This document shows, piece after piece, positions 19,771 to 31,462 of a stretch of 64,000 bases of DNA (position 1 is the first letter of the stretch; every line of letters begins with the position of its first letter). The stretch is from Erwinia tracheiphila (lineage in GTDB: Bacteria; Pseudomonadota; Gammaproteobacteria; Enterobacterales; Enterobacteriaceae), in NCBI RefSeq assembly GCF_021365465.1, contig NZ_CP089932.1, positions 3,596,001-3,660,000 of the forward strand, written 5' to 3'. The notes beneath the pieces were generated by a model. That model was not told the origin of the DNA, ran no database searches, and saw nothing but the letters and a program-made list of their open reading frames with translations. The position numbers and the translations under genes are program-made.

Positions 19771-20393
19771 ATGGCCCTGAATTACGATAAGGTCGCTGAA
19801 GAAATTATTGCGTTAATTGGCGGAAATGATAATTTGATCAATATCACACATTGCGCCACCAGGCTGCGATTTATATTAAAAATTCACGATAAAGTTAATA
19901 AAGAACAATTAAAACGAGTAAAAGGTGTTATTACCGTTATTGAAGCCAGTGGTCAATTGCAAATAGTTATTGGCAACCATATCAGTCAGGCCTATGCGAC
20001 TGTATTAAAGCAGGTAAAAATTGACGATAATATCGCGATGGTCGCCCCAAATGTGGGCATTATCAGCCGCCTGATGGATATTATCTCCAGTATTTTTGCC
20101 CATTTTCTCTATCCACTGGCGGCCTGTGGTGTGCTGCAGGGAATACTTTCATTGGTTAGCGCCCTGGGCTGGATGGATCAAGCCAGCGGCGCATATCGTA
20201 TTCTCAACTTTGTTTCCTGGGCGGGCTTTACTTTCCTGCCGGGCATCACCGTACTGCCCGTGTTTTTTAAGAAGGGCATATGCAGCAGTTTACCGGCTTC
20301 CTGCTGTCAATCGCCGTGGCATTTGTGTCAGGCACCCTGTTCACCTGGTTTGCAGGCTTTAAAGAACCGCATGTGGCACCTTCACAGGGCTGA
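19771..20393 (+). pseudogene. Beta-glucoside PTS permease (IIBC), internally deleted
   Basis: The first 90 residues are an intact PTS EIIB domain, with phosphorylated Cys in NITHCATRLRF (Cys28) and the usual VKGVITVIEASGQLQIVIG. A start of the EIIC domain follows (SRLMDIISSIFAHFLYPLAA) up to ITVLPVFF. It then jumps out of frame to the very end of an EIIC domain (QQFTGFLLSIAVAFVSG, FTWFAGFKEPH). The central transport helices are gone, and no EIIA is present. It is related to BglF/AscF-type permeases that feed 6-phospho-beta-glucosides to enzymes like the adjacent BglA. Confidence 0.82.
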
Positions 20394-20422
20394 TCCGCGG
20401 CTAAATTGTATTGACTATTTAA

Positions 20423-21874
<1,452 letters not shown>

Positions 21875-21993
21875 GAAAAAAGTCTGGACGTTCAGTTACC
21901 ACAGGTGCGCATGAATGCGCACCCTACATAAACGATCATAAACCAGGGGTCGCAATTTATGGCGACCAGTAAACCTTACCGCCTGTTGTGGTT

Positions 21994-22085
21994 TTAAGGC
22001 CCGCCTGCCGCATTGATAAAGGTGCCTGTGGCACAGCTCAACAGCCCGCTGATAGCCTGAGCAATATCTTCCGGCTGGCCGCCAC
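21994..22085 (-). pseudogene. Short-chain dehydrogenase C-terminal remnant
   Basis: About 30 codons read GQPEDIAQAISGLLS, CATGTFINAAGG, then stop. This matches the C-terminal pattern of SDR-family oxidoreductases (G-x-PE-I-A ... G-x-x-I/V-x-x-x-GG). No upstream part of the gene is found, so it is a tail left by deletion. Confidence 0.6.
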
Positions 22086-22274
22086 GTATGTACGAGCTTT
22101 TAAATGGCCTACACGGCCAAATAGTGTCTTAACGCGCATCGCCACGCTTCGTTTATCAAACTTAAGTCGGTGCAGCGTTACATGGTTTAACCGGATAAAG
22201 GGAATGTCGTCAGACCGAACCCGTTGCCATCAGGTCAACAAACCATGTGGATGTAACCACCAATCAGCACCCAG

Positions 22275-22680
22275 CTAATTGCGGTTTTTTGTAGCAACGC
22301 CGTCGCATGAACAAACCGCCAGCAAGTACCCTGCTATAACAAAAATCGGGACGGAAATCAGAAACAGCACAACATTCTGATTCATTTCGTCATCGCTGGT
22401 CATCGGCCCAACAAATAGCCAGGACATTATGGCATGAACAGGTTGGAGCCGGGGGAGATTCTTGCACGCAAAAAACAATGCCCCTGCGTGTAACAGTGGC
22501 GCTCTGGTCGGGTTTAGTCGTGCGTGAGGGGCAGCCTATCAGGCTGTTGTATTTTCTGGTCAGTGCTGCATTCTGTGTGCCGGGTGTGAGTGCGGCCAGT
22601 TGCTCTATCACATCCAGCGTGTTGGTGAACAGACGCAGCAGATTAAGTCCGTCAATTCCCAGTACGATCAACGGGGCCAT
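22275..22680 (-). pseudogene. Fragment of an unknown membrane protein
   Basis: Two overlapping frames read leftward: one begins MAPLIVLGIDGLNLLRLFTN, the other contains a clear membrane helix (NVVLFLISVPIFVIAGYLLAV). They may be two halves of one frameshifted gene. I do not recognise the family. Composition fits coding DNA poorly around the joint. Confidence 0.3.
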
Positions 22681-22774
22681 GATCCGCTGGACAGTCCCCT
22701 GAATCCGTTAAGTGGAAACATCCACATTTCATCCACACTTACAAATTCTGAGGGGTACCCCGACATCCAAAGTA

Positions 22775-22808
22775 ATTACTAACCGATTGAATTAATTCGG
22801 TTAGTAAT
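22775..22808. repeat. 12-bp perfect inverted repeat
   Basis: ATTACTAACCGA and TCGGTTAGTAAT flank a 10-base AT-rich spacer, 136 bases past the gcvP stop. With no T tract it is not a standard terminator; it could bind a protein dimer or form a transcript-end hairpin. Confidence 0.85.
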
Positions 22809-22943
22809 ATCCGTCCTGCTATTAAAAAGCCCCATCTCTGGGACTGCAATTTTTGATGTGGTCACAGTGTGAATCAATTCCTTTTGATTAAATAAGTTAA
22901 ATAGCACGGGCACGTCATGTGACCTTTTTACTGTAGTCAAAAA

Positions 22944-25826
22944 TCAGCAGAACTGTTCGTATTCGCTCATCGGGACACAAGAACAGAACAGATTACGGTC
23001 ACCGTAAACATCATCAAGACGCTTCACGGTCGGCCAGTATTTATTGTCACTGCCTGCCGGGAACACTGCCAGCTCACGGGTATAAGGATGCGACCATTCA
23101 CCAACCATTTCCATCTGCGTGTGCGGTGCATTCACCAGCGGGTTATCGTCTACGGGCCACTCGCCTGCCGCCACACGGTCAATTTCCATACGGATTGACA
23201 ACATCGCATCAATAAAGCGGTCCAGCTCAATTTTACTTTCCGATTCCGTCGGCTCGACCATCAAGGTCCCAGCTACCGGGAAGGACATGGTTGGTGCATG
23301 GAAACCGTAATCGATCAGCCGCTTGGCAATGTCCAGCTCGCTGATGCCGGTTTGTTCTTTCAGCGGGCGGATGTCCAGAATACATTCGTGCGCCACGCGA
23401 CCATCGAGGCCGGCGTATAGCACTGGCCAGGCCGACTGCAGACGCCTGGCAATGTAGTTGGCATTGAGAATCGCCACGGAACTGGCCTGCTTCAGCCCTT
23501 CCGCACCCATCATGCGAATGTACATCCAGCTAATGGGCAGAATCGACGCGCTGCCAAAAGGTGCGGCACAGACCGCCCCCTGCTGCGTCAGCACACCATC
23601 AATCTGCACCACACTGTGGCCGGGCACAAACGGTGCCAGATGCGCTTTTACGCCGACAGGCCCCATGCCAGGACCACCGCCGCCATGGGGGATACAGAAT
23701 GTTTTATGCAGATTGAGGTGCGAGACGTCAGCACCGATATAGCCTGGCGTGGTGATACCAACCTGCGCATTCATATTTGCACCATCCAGATAGACCTGGC
23801 CGCCGTATTGATGAACAATCTGGCAGACTTCACGGATTGTTTCTTCATAAACGCCGTGCGTCGACGGGTAAGTCACCATAATGCAGGAAAGCGCCTCACC
23901 CGCCTTTTCCGCTTTTTCACGCAGATCGTGCAGATCGATATTGCCCTGCTTATCGCAGGCCACCACCACCACCGCCATGCCCGCCATTTGAGCCGATGCC
24001 GGATTCGTGCCATGAGCCGAGCTGGGGATCAGGCAAATATGGCGACCACTTTCGTTGCGGCTTTCATGGTAGCGACGAATGGCCAGCAGTCCGGCGTATT
24101 CACCCTGAGCGCCTGAGTTGGGCTGCATGCAGAGCGCGTCATAGCCGGTTAGCTGAACCAGCCACTGAGAAAGTTGACCAATCATCTGCAAATAGCCCCC
24201 GGCCTGTTCTGCCGGGCAGAAAGGATGCAGTTCTGAAAACTCCGGCCACGTAATGGGGATCATTTCCGCTGCTGCGTTCAGCTTCATAGTGCACGAGCCG
24301 AGCGGGATCATCGCCTGATTCAGCGCCAGGTCTTTGCGCTCCAGACCGTGCATGTAACGCATCATCTCTGTCTCGCTGTGATGACGGTTGAACACGGGGT
24401 GCGTCAGGATCGCGTCCTCGCGCAGCATTCCGGCCGGGACAGAATCACTGTTTTCGACAGCATCTGCATCCAGCTGGTCAATATCCAGACCGTGATTGTC
24501 TCCCAACAAAATAGAGAAAAGTACCGCAATATCTTCACGCTGCGTGGTTTCATCGAGGGTGATGCCGACAGCGTGATAGATATCGGTTCGCAGGTTAACA
24601 CCGAAGCTTAAGGCACGATCCAGAACAGCTGCCTTATCCGTCACGTTAACCGTGAGGGTATCGAACCAGCTTTGATGACGCAGTGTCAGTCCACCTTTTT
24701 GCAAACCCGCTGCCAGAATATCAGTCAGACGGTGGATGCGGCTGGCAATTCGCTTCAGCCCCGCCGGACCGTGGAGCACGGCATACAGGCTGGCAATATT
24801 GGCCAGCAGCACCTGAGAAGTACAGATATTGGAGTTGGCCTTCTCACGACGGATATGCTGCTCTCGCGTCTGCATTGCCATACGCAGTGCGGTATTACCT
24901 GCGGAATCGCGGGAAACACCAATGATACGGCCTGGCATGGAACGCTTATGCTCATCGCGGGCAGCAAAGAAAGCAGCATGAGGCCCACCATAGCCCATCG
25001 GCACACCAAAACGTTGTGCAGATCCAAAGACGATATCCGCCCCCTGCTTTCCAGGCGCTTCAAGCAGAACCAGTGACATAAAATCAGCTGCTACCGCAAC
25101 AATCACCTTGCGCGCTTTCAGCGTGGCAATCAGGCTGGCATAATGGTGGACTTCCCCACCGGTGCCGACCTGTTGCAACAGCACGCCGAAAACATCCTGG
25201 TAATCCAGCACCTTCTCGGCTTTGTCGGTAATCACTTCAAAACCAAAGGGTTCCGCGCGGGTTCGCACCACGTCCAGCGTTTGAGGATGGATATCATCCG
25301 CCACAAAGAAACGATGGGCATTTTTTAGCTTGCTGACGCGTTTAGCCATCGCCATCGCTTCAGCCGCCGCCGTGGCTTCATCAAGCAAGGACGCGGACGC
25401 CATATCCAGACCGGTCAGATCCAGCGTTATCTGCTGAAAGTTCAGCAGCGCTTCAAGACGGCCCTGAGAAATTTCAGGCTGGTAAGGCGTATAGGCAGTG
25501 TACCAGCCCGGATTTTCCAGCATGTTGCGCAGGATAACCGGTGGTGTCAGCACCGGGGTATAGCCCATGCCGATGTAGGATTTGTAGCGCTGATTCTGAC
25601 TGGCAATCGCTTTCAGCTCTGTCAGCGCCTGATGCTCAGTCAGAGCATCGCCGATGGCGGGTGGCCCCGGCAGTTGAATATCTGCTGGCACAATAGAGGC
25701 GATCAAATCGCTGAGGGATCGGGCACCGATGGCACTCAGCATGGCATCCTGCTGCGCCGGGGAGGGACCAATATGACGTTCAATAAAGGCACCGATATGT
25801 TCAAGCTGGCGAAGAGTCTGAGTCAT
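22944..25826 (-). CDS. gcvP: Glycine decarboxylase (P protein)
   Basis: PLP enzyme that decarboxylates glycine and passes the aminomethyl group to lipoyl-GcvH. The 960-residue protein has the two tandem PLP-fold halves of the long bacterial form. The PLP-binding segment is in the second half ([20 protein letters not shown]). N-terminal RHIGPS and [10 protein letters not shown] segments are typical. It closes the gcvT-gcvH-gcvP operon, 23 bases after gcvH. Length and motifs look normal. Confidence 0.98.
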   Translation of the reverse strand: MTQTLRQLEHIGAFIERHIGPSPAQQDAMLSAIGARSLSDLIASIVPADIQLPGPPAIGDALTEHQALTELKAIASQNQRYKSYIGMGYTPVLTPPVILRNMLENPGWYTAYTPYQPEISQGRLEALLNFQQITLDLTGLDMASASLLDEATAAAEAMAMAKRVSKLKNAHRFFVADDIHPQTLDVVRTRAEPFGFEVITDKAEKVLDYQDVFGVLLQQVGTGGEVHHYASLIATLKARKVIVAVAADFMSLVLLEAPGKQGADIVFGSAQRFGVPMGYGGPHAAFFAARDEHKRSMPGRIIGVSRDSAGNTALRMAMQTREQHIRREKANSNICTSQVLLANIASLYAVLHGPAGLKRIASRIHRLTDILAAGLQKGGLTLRHQSWFDTLTVNVTDKAAVLDRALSFGVNLRTDIYHAVGITLDETTQREDIAVLFSILLGDNHGLDIDQLDADAVENSDSVPAGMLREDAILTHPVFNRHHSETEMMRYMHGLERKDLALNQAMIPLGSCTMKLNAAAEMIPITWPEFSELHPFCPAEQAGGYLQMIGQLSQWLVQLTGYDALCMQPNSGAQGEYAGLLAIRRYHESRNESGRHICLIPSSAHGTNPASAQMAGMAVVVVACDKQGNIDLHDLREKAEKAGEALSCIMVTYPSTHGVYEETIREVCQIVHQYGGQVYLDGANMNAQVGITTPGYIGADVSHLNLHKTFCIPHGGGGPGMGPVGVKAHLAPFVPGHSVVQIDGVLTQQGAVCAAPFGSASILPISWMYIRMMGAEGLKQASSVAILNANYIARRLQSAWPVLYAGLDGRVAHECILDIRPLKEQTGISELDIAKRLIDYGFHAPTMSFPVAGTLMVEPTESESKIELDRFIDAMLSIRMEIDRVAAGEWPVDDNPLVNAPHTQMEMVGEWSHPYTRELAVFPAGSDNKYWPTVKRLDDVYGDRNLFCSCVPMSEYEQFC

Positions 25827-25849
25827 TGGCTACAAATCCTGATTACGGG

Positions 25850-26236
25850 TTATTCATCAATACTGGCTTTATACGCGTCGGCATCCAGCAGTGAGTTCAG
25901 TTCAGATTCATCACTGGCTTTAAGGCGAAACAGCCAGCCTTCAGCATAGGGGGCACTGTTAACCAGTTCAGGTTCAACATCCAGCGCCTCATTTACTGCA
26001 ATCACTTCACCGCTGATGGGTGCATAGATATCCGACGCTGCTTTTACCGATTCTGCCACGGCACAATCATTGCCCTGGTGGTAGGTGTTACCCACATCGG
26101 GCAAATCGACAAACACCATATCGCCCAGCAGCTCCTGTGCGTGCTCGGTGATCCCCACCGTCCAGGTGCCGTCAGCCTCCTGACGCACCCACTCGTGGCT
26201 GTCACGGTATTTCAATTCGTTAGGTACATTGCTCAT
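25850..26236 (-). CDS. gcvH: Glycine cleavage H protein
   Basis: Lipoylated carrier that shuttles the aminomethyl group between GcvP, GcvT and lipoamide dehydrogenase. The ATG at 26236 ([10 protein letters not shown]) is chosen by homology and its upstream GGAG-type site; a longer in-frame frame is not supported. The 128-residue protein carries the lipoyl Lys65 in the [12 protein letters not shown] hairpin. It sits between gcvT and gcvP. Confidence 0.97.
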   Translation of the reverse strand: MSNVPNELKYRDSHEWVRQEADGTWTVGITEHAQELLGDMVFVDLPDVGNTYHQGNDCAVAESVKAASDIYAPISGEVIAVNEALDVEPELVNSAPYAEGWLFRLKASDESELNSLLDADAYKASIDE

Positions 26237-26311
26237 CGCCCGCTCTCCTGAAAACATGTTTAAAAGGCTTGCCAAAGTGAACCGCCGGCATCTGCTCACG
26301 GTCCCGGTTTA

Positions 26312-27406
26312 TTACGCGACCGGCTTTCCGGCGCGAACAAAAATCGGTTTTGTCACGGTGACGGGCATGTCGCGGTTACGTATCTGCACCATCGCCGTTT
26401 TGCCAATGCCCGCCGGGACACGGGCCAGCGCAATACTGTAGCCGAGGGTGGGAGAAAAGGATCCGCTGGTGATTTTCCCTTCGTGCAGATTGCCGTTGGC
26501 ATCCATAAAGCGCACCGGCAGATCGTTACGCAGGACGCCTTTCTCGGTCATCACCAGACCAACCAGCTGTTCGTTCCCTTCCTGTCGCCGGGCTTCCAGT
26601 GCTGCGCGGCCAATGAAATAACGTTCGACAGGCTGCCATGCCACGGTCCAACCCATATTAGCCGCCAGCGGAGAAACCCCTTCATCCATTTCCTGACCGT
26701 ACAAATTCATACCGGCCTCAAGGCGCAGGGTGTCGCGGGCACCCAGTCCGGCAGGCCTGACGCCTGCGGCAAGCAGTTTTTTCCAGAAATCTACCGCCTG
26801 CTCATTAGGGAGGGCAATTTCATAACCTGCTTCACCGGTATAGCCGGTAGTGGCAATAAACAGCTCACCTGACTGCACACCAAAGAACGGTTTCATTCCA
26901 CAGACGGCATCGGCCTGAGCACGATCAAACAGGCTTTGTGCTTTTGCCTGAGCCTGTGGTCCCTGCACAGCAATGAGCGCGAGATCGTCGCGTTCGGTGA
27001 TTTGTACGCCATAAGGTTCGACGTGCTGACGGATCCACGCCAGGTCTTTCTCCCGGGTTGCAGAGTTAACCACCAGACGAAAAAATGTATCGCTCATAAA
27101 GTAAACGATTAAGTCGTCAATGACGCCACCAGACGCATTGAGCATACCGCTGTAAAGTGCTTTTCCCGGCTGGGTTAATTTAGCTACATCGTTGGCAAGA
27201 AGATAACGCAGAAAATCACGGGTGAGGGAGCCATGCAGGTCGATAATGGTCATGTGCGACACGTCAAACATACCGGCATCAGTGCGCACCGCATGGTGTT
27301 CGTCGAGCTGGGAGCCATAATGAAGTGGCATCATCCAGCCATGAAAGTCCACCATACGCGCACCGTTGGCCTGGTGCTGTTGGAATAAAGGCGTCTGCTG
27401 AGTCAT
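26312..27406 (-). CDS. gcvT: Aminomethyltransferase (T protein)
   Basis: Transfers the one-carbon unit from GcvH to tetrahydrofolate, releasing ammonia and giving 5,10-methylene-THF. At 364 residues it equals E. coli GcvT. Visible family segments include [20 protein letters not shown] and the folate-binding [10 protein letters not shown], with the C-terminal domain ending FVRAGKPVA. It is the first gene of the operon; in enterics this promoter answers to GcvA/GcvR and Lrp. I did not find a glycine riboswitch. Confidence 0.98.
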   Translation of the reverse strand: MTQQTPLFQQHQANGARMVDFHGWMMPLHYGSQLDEHHAVRTDAGMFDVSHMTIIDLHGSLTRDFLRYLLANDVAKLTQPGKALYSGMLNASGGVIDDLIVYFMSDTFFRLVVNSATREKDLAWIRQHVEPYGVQITERDDLALIAVQGPQAQAKAQSLFDRAQADAVCGMKPFFGVQSGELFIATTGYTGEAGYEIALPNEQAVDFWKKLLAAGVRPAGLGARDTLRLEAGMNLYGQEMDEGVSPLAANMGWTVAWQPVERYFIGRAALEARRQEGNEQLVGLVMTEKGVLRNDLPVRFMDANGNLHEGKITSGSFSPTLGYSIALARVPAGIGKTAMVQIRNRDMPVTVTKPIFVRAGKPVA

Positions 27407-27806
27407 ATCCTGTCCTGTACTGGTTGCGTGCGCCCACCCGAAATGTTGAGCGCAAACGTTATCCTCAGACTGAACTTATCACCGAACACGACGATTAACC
27501 ATAAGCTGAACGAGGTTGAATTCTTATGACATTATTCAGGCCGCAAAAACTCACACAATATTTTTAACCAAGTATTTTTCAAAAACAAGTGAAAAATAAT
27601 GAAAATTAAGATAAATACAGTAATATATCACGACATTCAGGATTAAAAGGAAATCATCCGGGTATAAAACAGCATATGTTCAATAAAAAAAGTAATCCGA
27701 AAAACAAGTAAAATTAGTATTTTTCAAATGAAAACATCGTCAACGCCGAAACCAGCCTACGCAATTTAACACTTACTGGAAATACAACGGGTTCAGGATG
27801 TAATTA
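27407..27806. other. gcv promoter region
   Basis: About 400 AT-rich bases upstream of gcvT with no gene. In enterics the GcvA, Lrp and PurR sites sit in such a region. Several A-runs (ttttcaaaaacaagtgaaaa and similar) suit Lrp/H-NS binding, but no site can be assigned by eye. Confidence 0.5.
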
Positions 27807-29053
27807 TGGATGTTAAAGCAGGATCGTCATTCAATCGTTTATTACTTCACGAAGCAGTTGAACAGCAGGACCCGGAAAAATTATGCAATTACGCCGGGAA
27901 AGGTTCAAATCCAATTAACTTGATGATGCTCGTCTTTCTCCCGTTTATTTAGTCTGGAACAAATAGCACGGCGCGTTGCTTTCGTCCATGAGCCCGACGG
28001 CACCAAAAGGTTATATCAAACACGGTACACAATGGGGATTTGAAATCCTTGCGTCAGGAGAGCTAACGGGGCGACGTCAATGATGCAAAAGGCGGCTCAG
28101 AGTCACTTGAAGGAAAAGTTTTCTTTTCAGATCGTACAGCCGAAAAGTCGACAGACCTGGTTACCCGTGAAAATCTGAGAAGTAAAACGCGACTTTATGC
28201 CCAGGGTAAAGGTATGCATAGCACCAACCCAGCAGCAAGAGCGTTTCAGCATCGGATGTGTCAGGGGATTAATCTGCATCTAGCAGCGGGAAAAGCCCTC
28301 GATCTTTCAGAATATCCCTTTAAATTTGAGGCAACCAACGAGGAACATACACAAAGTACGATCGTGCAATGGTTGCAAAATATGCTCACTAAAACCTGCA
28401 ACATTAATCCCAGGAAATTTCTGAATGCCTCCCTGGAGCACTGCGGAGCAACGCTGAAGTTTCCGCGTTAAATTATTCTCAGTTTGCCCGACGACCAGCA
28501 AACTATTTTCAAGGGTAAGATGCTTGAATCTCTGCTCGCCAGTGCCACCACCACGCTGCAGCAGCAGATGGAAGGCGGCAAAGCACCGCTCCTGGGGATG
28601 GTCAATAACGGTAAAATTGTTCCTGTGGTGCTGGGTTTTAGTAAAGTCGCCGCTCTAAAAACCCACTCGATCAGCGGCTCATTGGGCAAAGTGGCCAGCA
28701 ACTACCATTACCAAAGTCAAAACCATCCTCTGACAGGCTCCGCAAAAGGGGGGCGGTGAAAAGAAATTGAGCTTAACGATTTACAGGATCTGGCGACACT
28801 TTGCCTTACCTGTCAGGCAAAAGGGGTGAATCTGCCTGCCGATGTGTTGATTCGCATTAATCCCAGTTCGCGGGAAAAAAAGAGTACGGGCGTGAAAGTC
28901 CACTATCCTGAACCACAGAAACTCAGGCAATTTCAACAAAATTTTGCCACACATCTGGCTGATATAAAAGTTGCAATAAAGAGCACACCTTTGCCTGAAC
29001 TGCAACAGATCAGAATCAAGGACCTGGCGGCAGGGTTACAGTCGCCAGAATAA
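27807..29053 (+). pseudogene. Decayed gene (or gene pair) of unknown function
   Basis: Pieces of coding-like sequence run rightward in changing frames: MDVKAGSSFNRLLLHEAVEQ from an ATG at 27807; APKGYIKHGTQWGFEILASG in another frame; RDVNDAKGGSESLEGKVFFS onward through 28471; ESLLASATTTLQQQMEGGKA at 28484-28759; and NLPADVLIRINPSS to 29053. At least three frameshifts and internal stops are needed to join them, giving an ancestral protein of about 410 residues if single. I recognise no family. The cytosolic composition and lone insertion between core genes suit a transferred effector or toxin, but that is a guess. Confidence 0.55.
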
Positions 29054-29067
29054 TACTTACGGCAAAA

Positions 29068-30270
29068 TTAGCGCAGCCAGTCGGGTAGATCGCCCAGCCC
29101 CATTGCCTGTTTTAACAAACGAGGTTTTAATCCAGGCAGTTTATCAGCCAGGCTTAACCCCGCGCCGCGCAGTAGTTTTTTTGCCGGATGATTACCGCTA
29201 AACAGCTCGCGGAAGCCCTGCATACTGCCCAGCATCATCGCGGCACTGTGTTTGCGACTGCGTTCATAACGGCGCAGATAAAGATGCTGACCAATATCCT
29301 TACCCTGCTGGTACAGGCGTTTTAGCTCACTGACCAGCGCCGCTGCATCCATAAAACCGAGATTTACCCCCTGTCCGGCCAGCGGATGAATGGTGTGAGC
29401 AGCATCCCCTACCAGCGCCAGGCGATGAGCGGCGAAGTTGCGGGCAAAGCGGGCCATCAGCGGGAAGGTTTTGCGTTCGCTTTCCAGCGAACATAAGCCC
29501 AGTCGCATATCAAAAGTCACCGAAAGCTGCTGATTAAATACCTCTTCCGGCATGGATTGCAGCCGGGAAGCTTCCTGTGGTGGCAGGGACCAGACGATTG
29601 AACAAAGGGAAGGATCGCTCAATGGCAGGAAGGCCAGAATGCCTTCGCCATGAAAAACCTGCCGTGCAACCGCGCCATGGGGCTGTTGCGTACGGATAGT
29701 TGCCACCAACGCATGGTGCTCATAATCATGGAACATCAGCGGAATATCTGCTTTATTACGCAGCCAGGAGTCGGCCCCATCGGCGGCGACTAACAGCCGG
29801 GCACTGAGCATGTTTCCGTCACTCAGGGTAACGAAAGCTTCGTTTTCACCAAAGGCTATCTGCTGAAGTTGCGCTGGCACTATCAGGGTAATGTGATTGT
29901 GCTCGCAGGCTTTATCCCACAGAGCCTGCTTAATCACCGAATTTTCAATAATATGCCCAAGATGACTGAGCCCCTGCTGCCCTGTGTCAAAGGTAATGTG
30001 ACCAAAGCTGTCACGATCCCACACTTCCATCCTGTGATAGGCACTGCTGCGGCCAGCAAGAATGCGATCCCACACGCCCAGATGCTGCAACAGACGCTCA
30101 CTGGCCGTATTAATTGCTGATACCCGCAACGCAGGCGCATCATTATGCCCCAGGGAGAGCGGCATTTCGCGCTCCAGCACCGCCACTTTCATGCCGCTTC
30201 CCTGCAGTCCACAGGCAACGGCCAGACCGACCATCCCGCCCCCTGCCACAATCACATCATATGTTTGCAT
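29068..30270 (-). CDS. ubiI: 2-octaprenylphenol hydroxylase UbiI
   Basis: FAD monooxygenase that hydroxylates C5 of the ubiquinone ring precursor. The ATG at 30270 (MQTYDVIVAGGGMVG) has GAGGAG upstream and gives 400 residues, as in E. coli. The Rossmann FAD motif VAGGGMVGLAVA at the N-terminus, the middle ADGADS and the second FAD motif LVGDAAHTIHPLAGQGVNLG are all present. It follows ubiH by 13 bases in the pepP-ubiH-ubiI operon. Confidence 0.96.
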   Translation of the reverse strand: MQTYDVIVAGGGMVGLAVACGLQGSGMKVAVLEREMPLSLGHNDAPALRVSAINTASERLLQHLGVWDRILAGRSSAYHRMEVWDRDSFGHITFDTGQQGLSHLGHIIENSVIKQALWDKACEHNHITLIVPAQLQQIAFGENEAFVTLSDGNMLSARLLVAADGADSWLRNKADIPLMFHDYEHHALVATIRTQQPHGAVARQVFHGEGILAFLPLSDPSLCSIVWSLPPQEASRLQSMPEEVFNQQLSVTFDMRLGLCSLESERKTFPLMARFARNFAAHRLALVGDAAHTIHPLAGQGVNLGFMDAAALVSELKRLYQQGKDIGQHLYLRRYERSRKHSAAMMLGSMQGFRELFSGNHPAKKLLRGAGLSLADKLPGLKPRLLKQAMGLGDLPDWLR

Positions 30271-30283
30271 CACAGATTTCTCC

Positions 30284-31462
30284 TCAACGCGCAACCCAGC
30301 CCAACATGCGCCTGGCAAGCCAGTCACGCATCGGCGGCAGAGCATCCATCGCCATCAAACCCAGATTTCGCCCAATGACCAATGGTGCATAAGGGTTGGC
30401 GAAAAATCTGACCAGTGTGTCAGTTAAGCAAATCGTTGTGGCAGTATCCCCTTGCCGCCGCTGTTGGTAATGATGAAGAATGTCATAGCTGCCAATGTCC
30501 TGCCCATCACGGGATGCAGCAGCAATGGTTTCCGCAAGAGACATGACATCACGCAGCCCCAGGTTAAACCCCTGACCCGCGATAGGGTGCAGCGTTTGCG
30601 CGGCATTGCCCACCAGCGCCAGACGGTGAGAAACACGCTGTGAGGCCACCTGCAGGCGCAATGGATAACTGTGACACTGACCGATTTGCGTAATGCGCCC
30701 CAGCCGCCAGCCAAACGCTTTCTGCAATTCGTCCCGAAAACGCAGCTCGCCCCAGCTGCCAATCTGCTGCCGGGCAGCCAGCGAATGACACCATACCAGA
30801 GAACTACGACCGCCGGACATCGGCAACAGCGCCAGCGGACCATAGGGCGTAAAACGTTCAAATGCCCTGCCCTGATGGGGCTCGCTGGTGGATACATTGG
30901 CGATCATCGCAACCTGTTGGTAATCCTCTGTTTGCCACTGGACGCCGCAGGATGCCGCTACAGAGGATTGTGAACCATCCGCCGCCACCAGCAGCTGCGC
31001 GTGAATCGCTTCCCCTGTGCTCAAGGTAACGGTGACCTGTTGCTGATTGCGCACCACTGTCGACACGGTCGCAGGACTGCACAGACGTACGCACGGCGTC
31101 TTTTTCAAAAGCGTAAACAATATGGCACCGGCATCATGGAGTTCAATAACATTCCCTAATGCCTCAAGGCCGTAATCCTGCGCACTGATTGAGACAAAGC
31201 TGCCATGGCCTCTGTCGCTGACATGAATATCGGAGATGGGCGTGGTATGCGCTTTTAACACTGACCACAGGTTAATGGCTTCCAGCCGTTTACAGGTTCC
31301 ATCGGCCAGCGCTATGGCGCGGCCATCATACCCCGGATGAGTGCGGTTATCCGGCTCGCTGGCTTCCACCACCGTCACCTTTACCTTTCCCTGAGTGAGA
31401 TGAGAAATCACCAGTGCCAGCGTGGCACCTGCCATTCCCCCGCCTGCGATAACGATGCTCAT
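30284..31462 (-). CDS. ubiH: 2-octaprenyl-6-methoxyphenol hydroxylase UbiH
   Basis: FAD monooxygenase acting at C1 of the ubiquinone ring. The 392-residue protein has the FAD motifs VIAGGGMAGATLA at the N-terminus, VAADGSQSSV, and LVGNAAQTLHPIAGQGFNLG. It overlaps pepP by 4 bases (ATGA), so translation is coupled. UbiI downstream is its paralogue. Confidence 0.96.
   Translation of the reverse strand: MSIVIAGGGMAGATLALVISHLTQGKVKVTVVEASEPDNRTHPGYDGRAIALADGTCKRLEAINLWSVLKAHTTPISDIHVSDRGHGSFVSISAQDYGLEALGNVIELHDAGAILFTLLKKTPCVRLCSPATVSTVVRNQQQVTVTLSTGEAIHAQLLVAADGSQSSVAASCGVQWQTEDYQQVAMIANVSTSEPHQGRAFERFTPYGPLALLPMSGGRSSLVWCHSLAARQQIGSWGELRFRDELQKAFGWRLGRITQIGQCHSYPLRLQVASQRVSHRLALVGNAAQTLHPIAGQGFNLGLRDVMSLAETIAAASRDGQDIGSYDILHHYQQRRQGDTATTICLTDTLVRFFANPYAPLVIGRNLGLMAMDALPPMRDWLARRMLGWVAR

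Larger units (their letters stand above)
21875..22943. other. Decayed region between bglA and gcvP
   Basis: About 1070 bases without an intact gene. Recognisable pieces are a short-chain-dehydrogenase tail (21994-22085, reverse) and a hydrophobic frame of unknown family (22275-22680, reverse). Two strong palindromes lie at 22752-22761 and 22775-22808. The rest shows no coding signal. Confidence 0.55.

Noticed and set aside
27407..27806. Possible glycine riboswitch upstream of gcvT
   Set aside because: No tandem aptamer-like conserved segments were seen, and enteric gcv operons use GcvA/GcvR instead.
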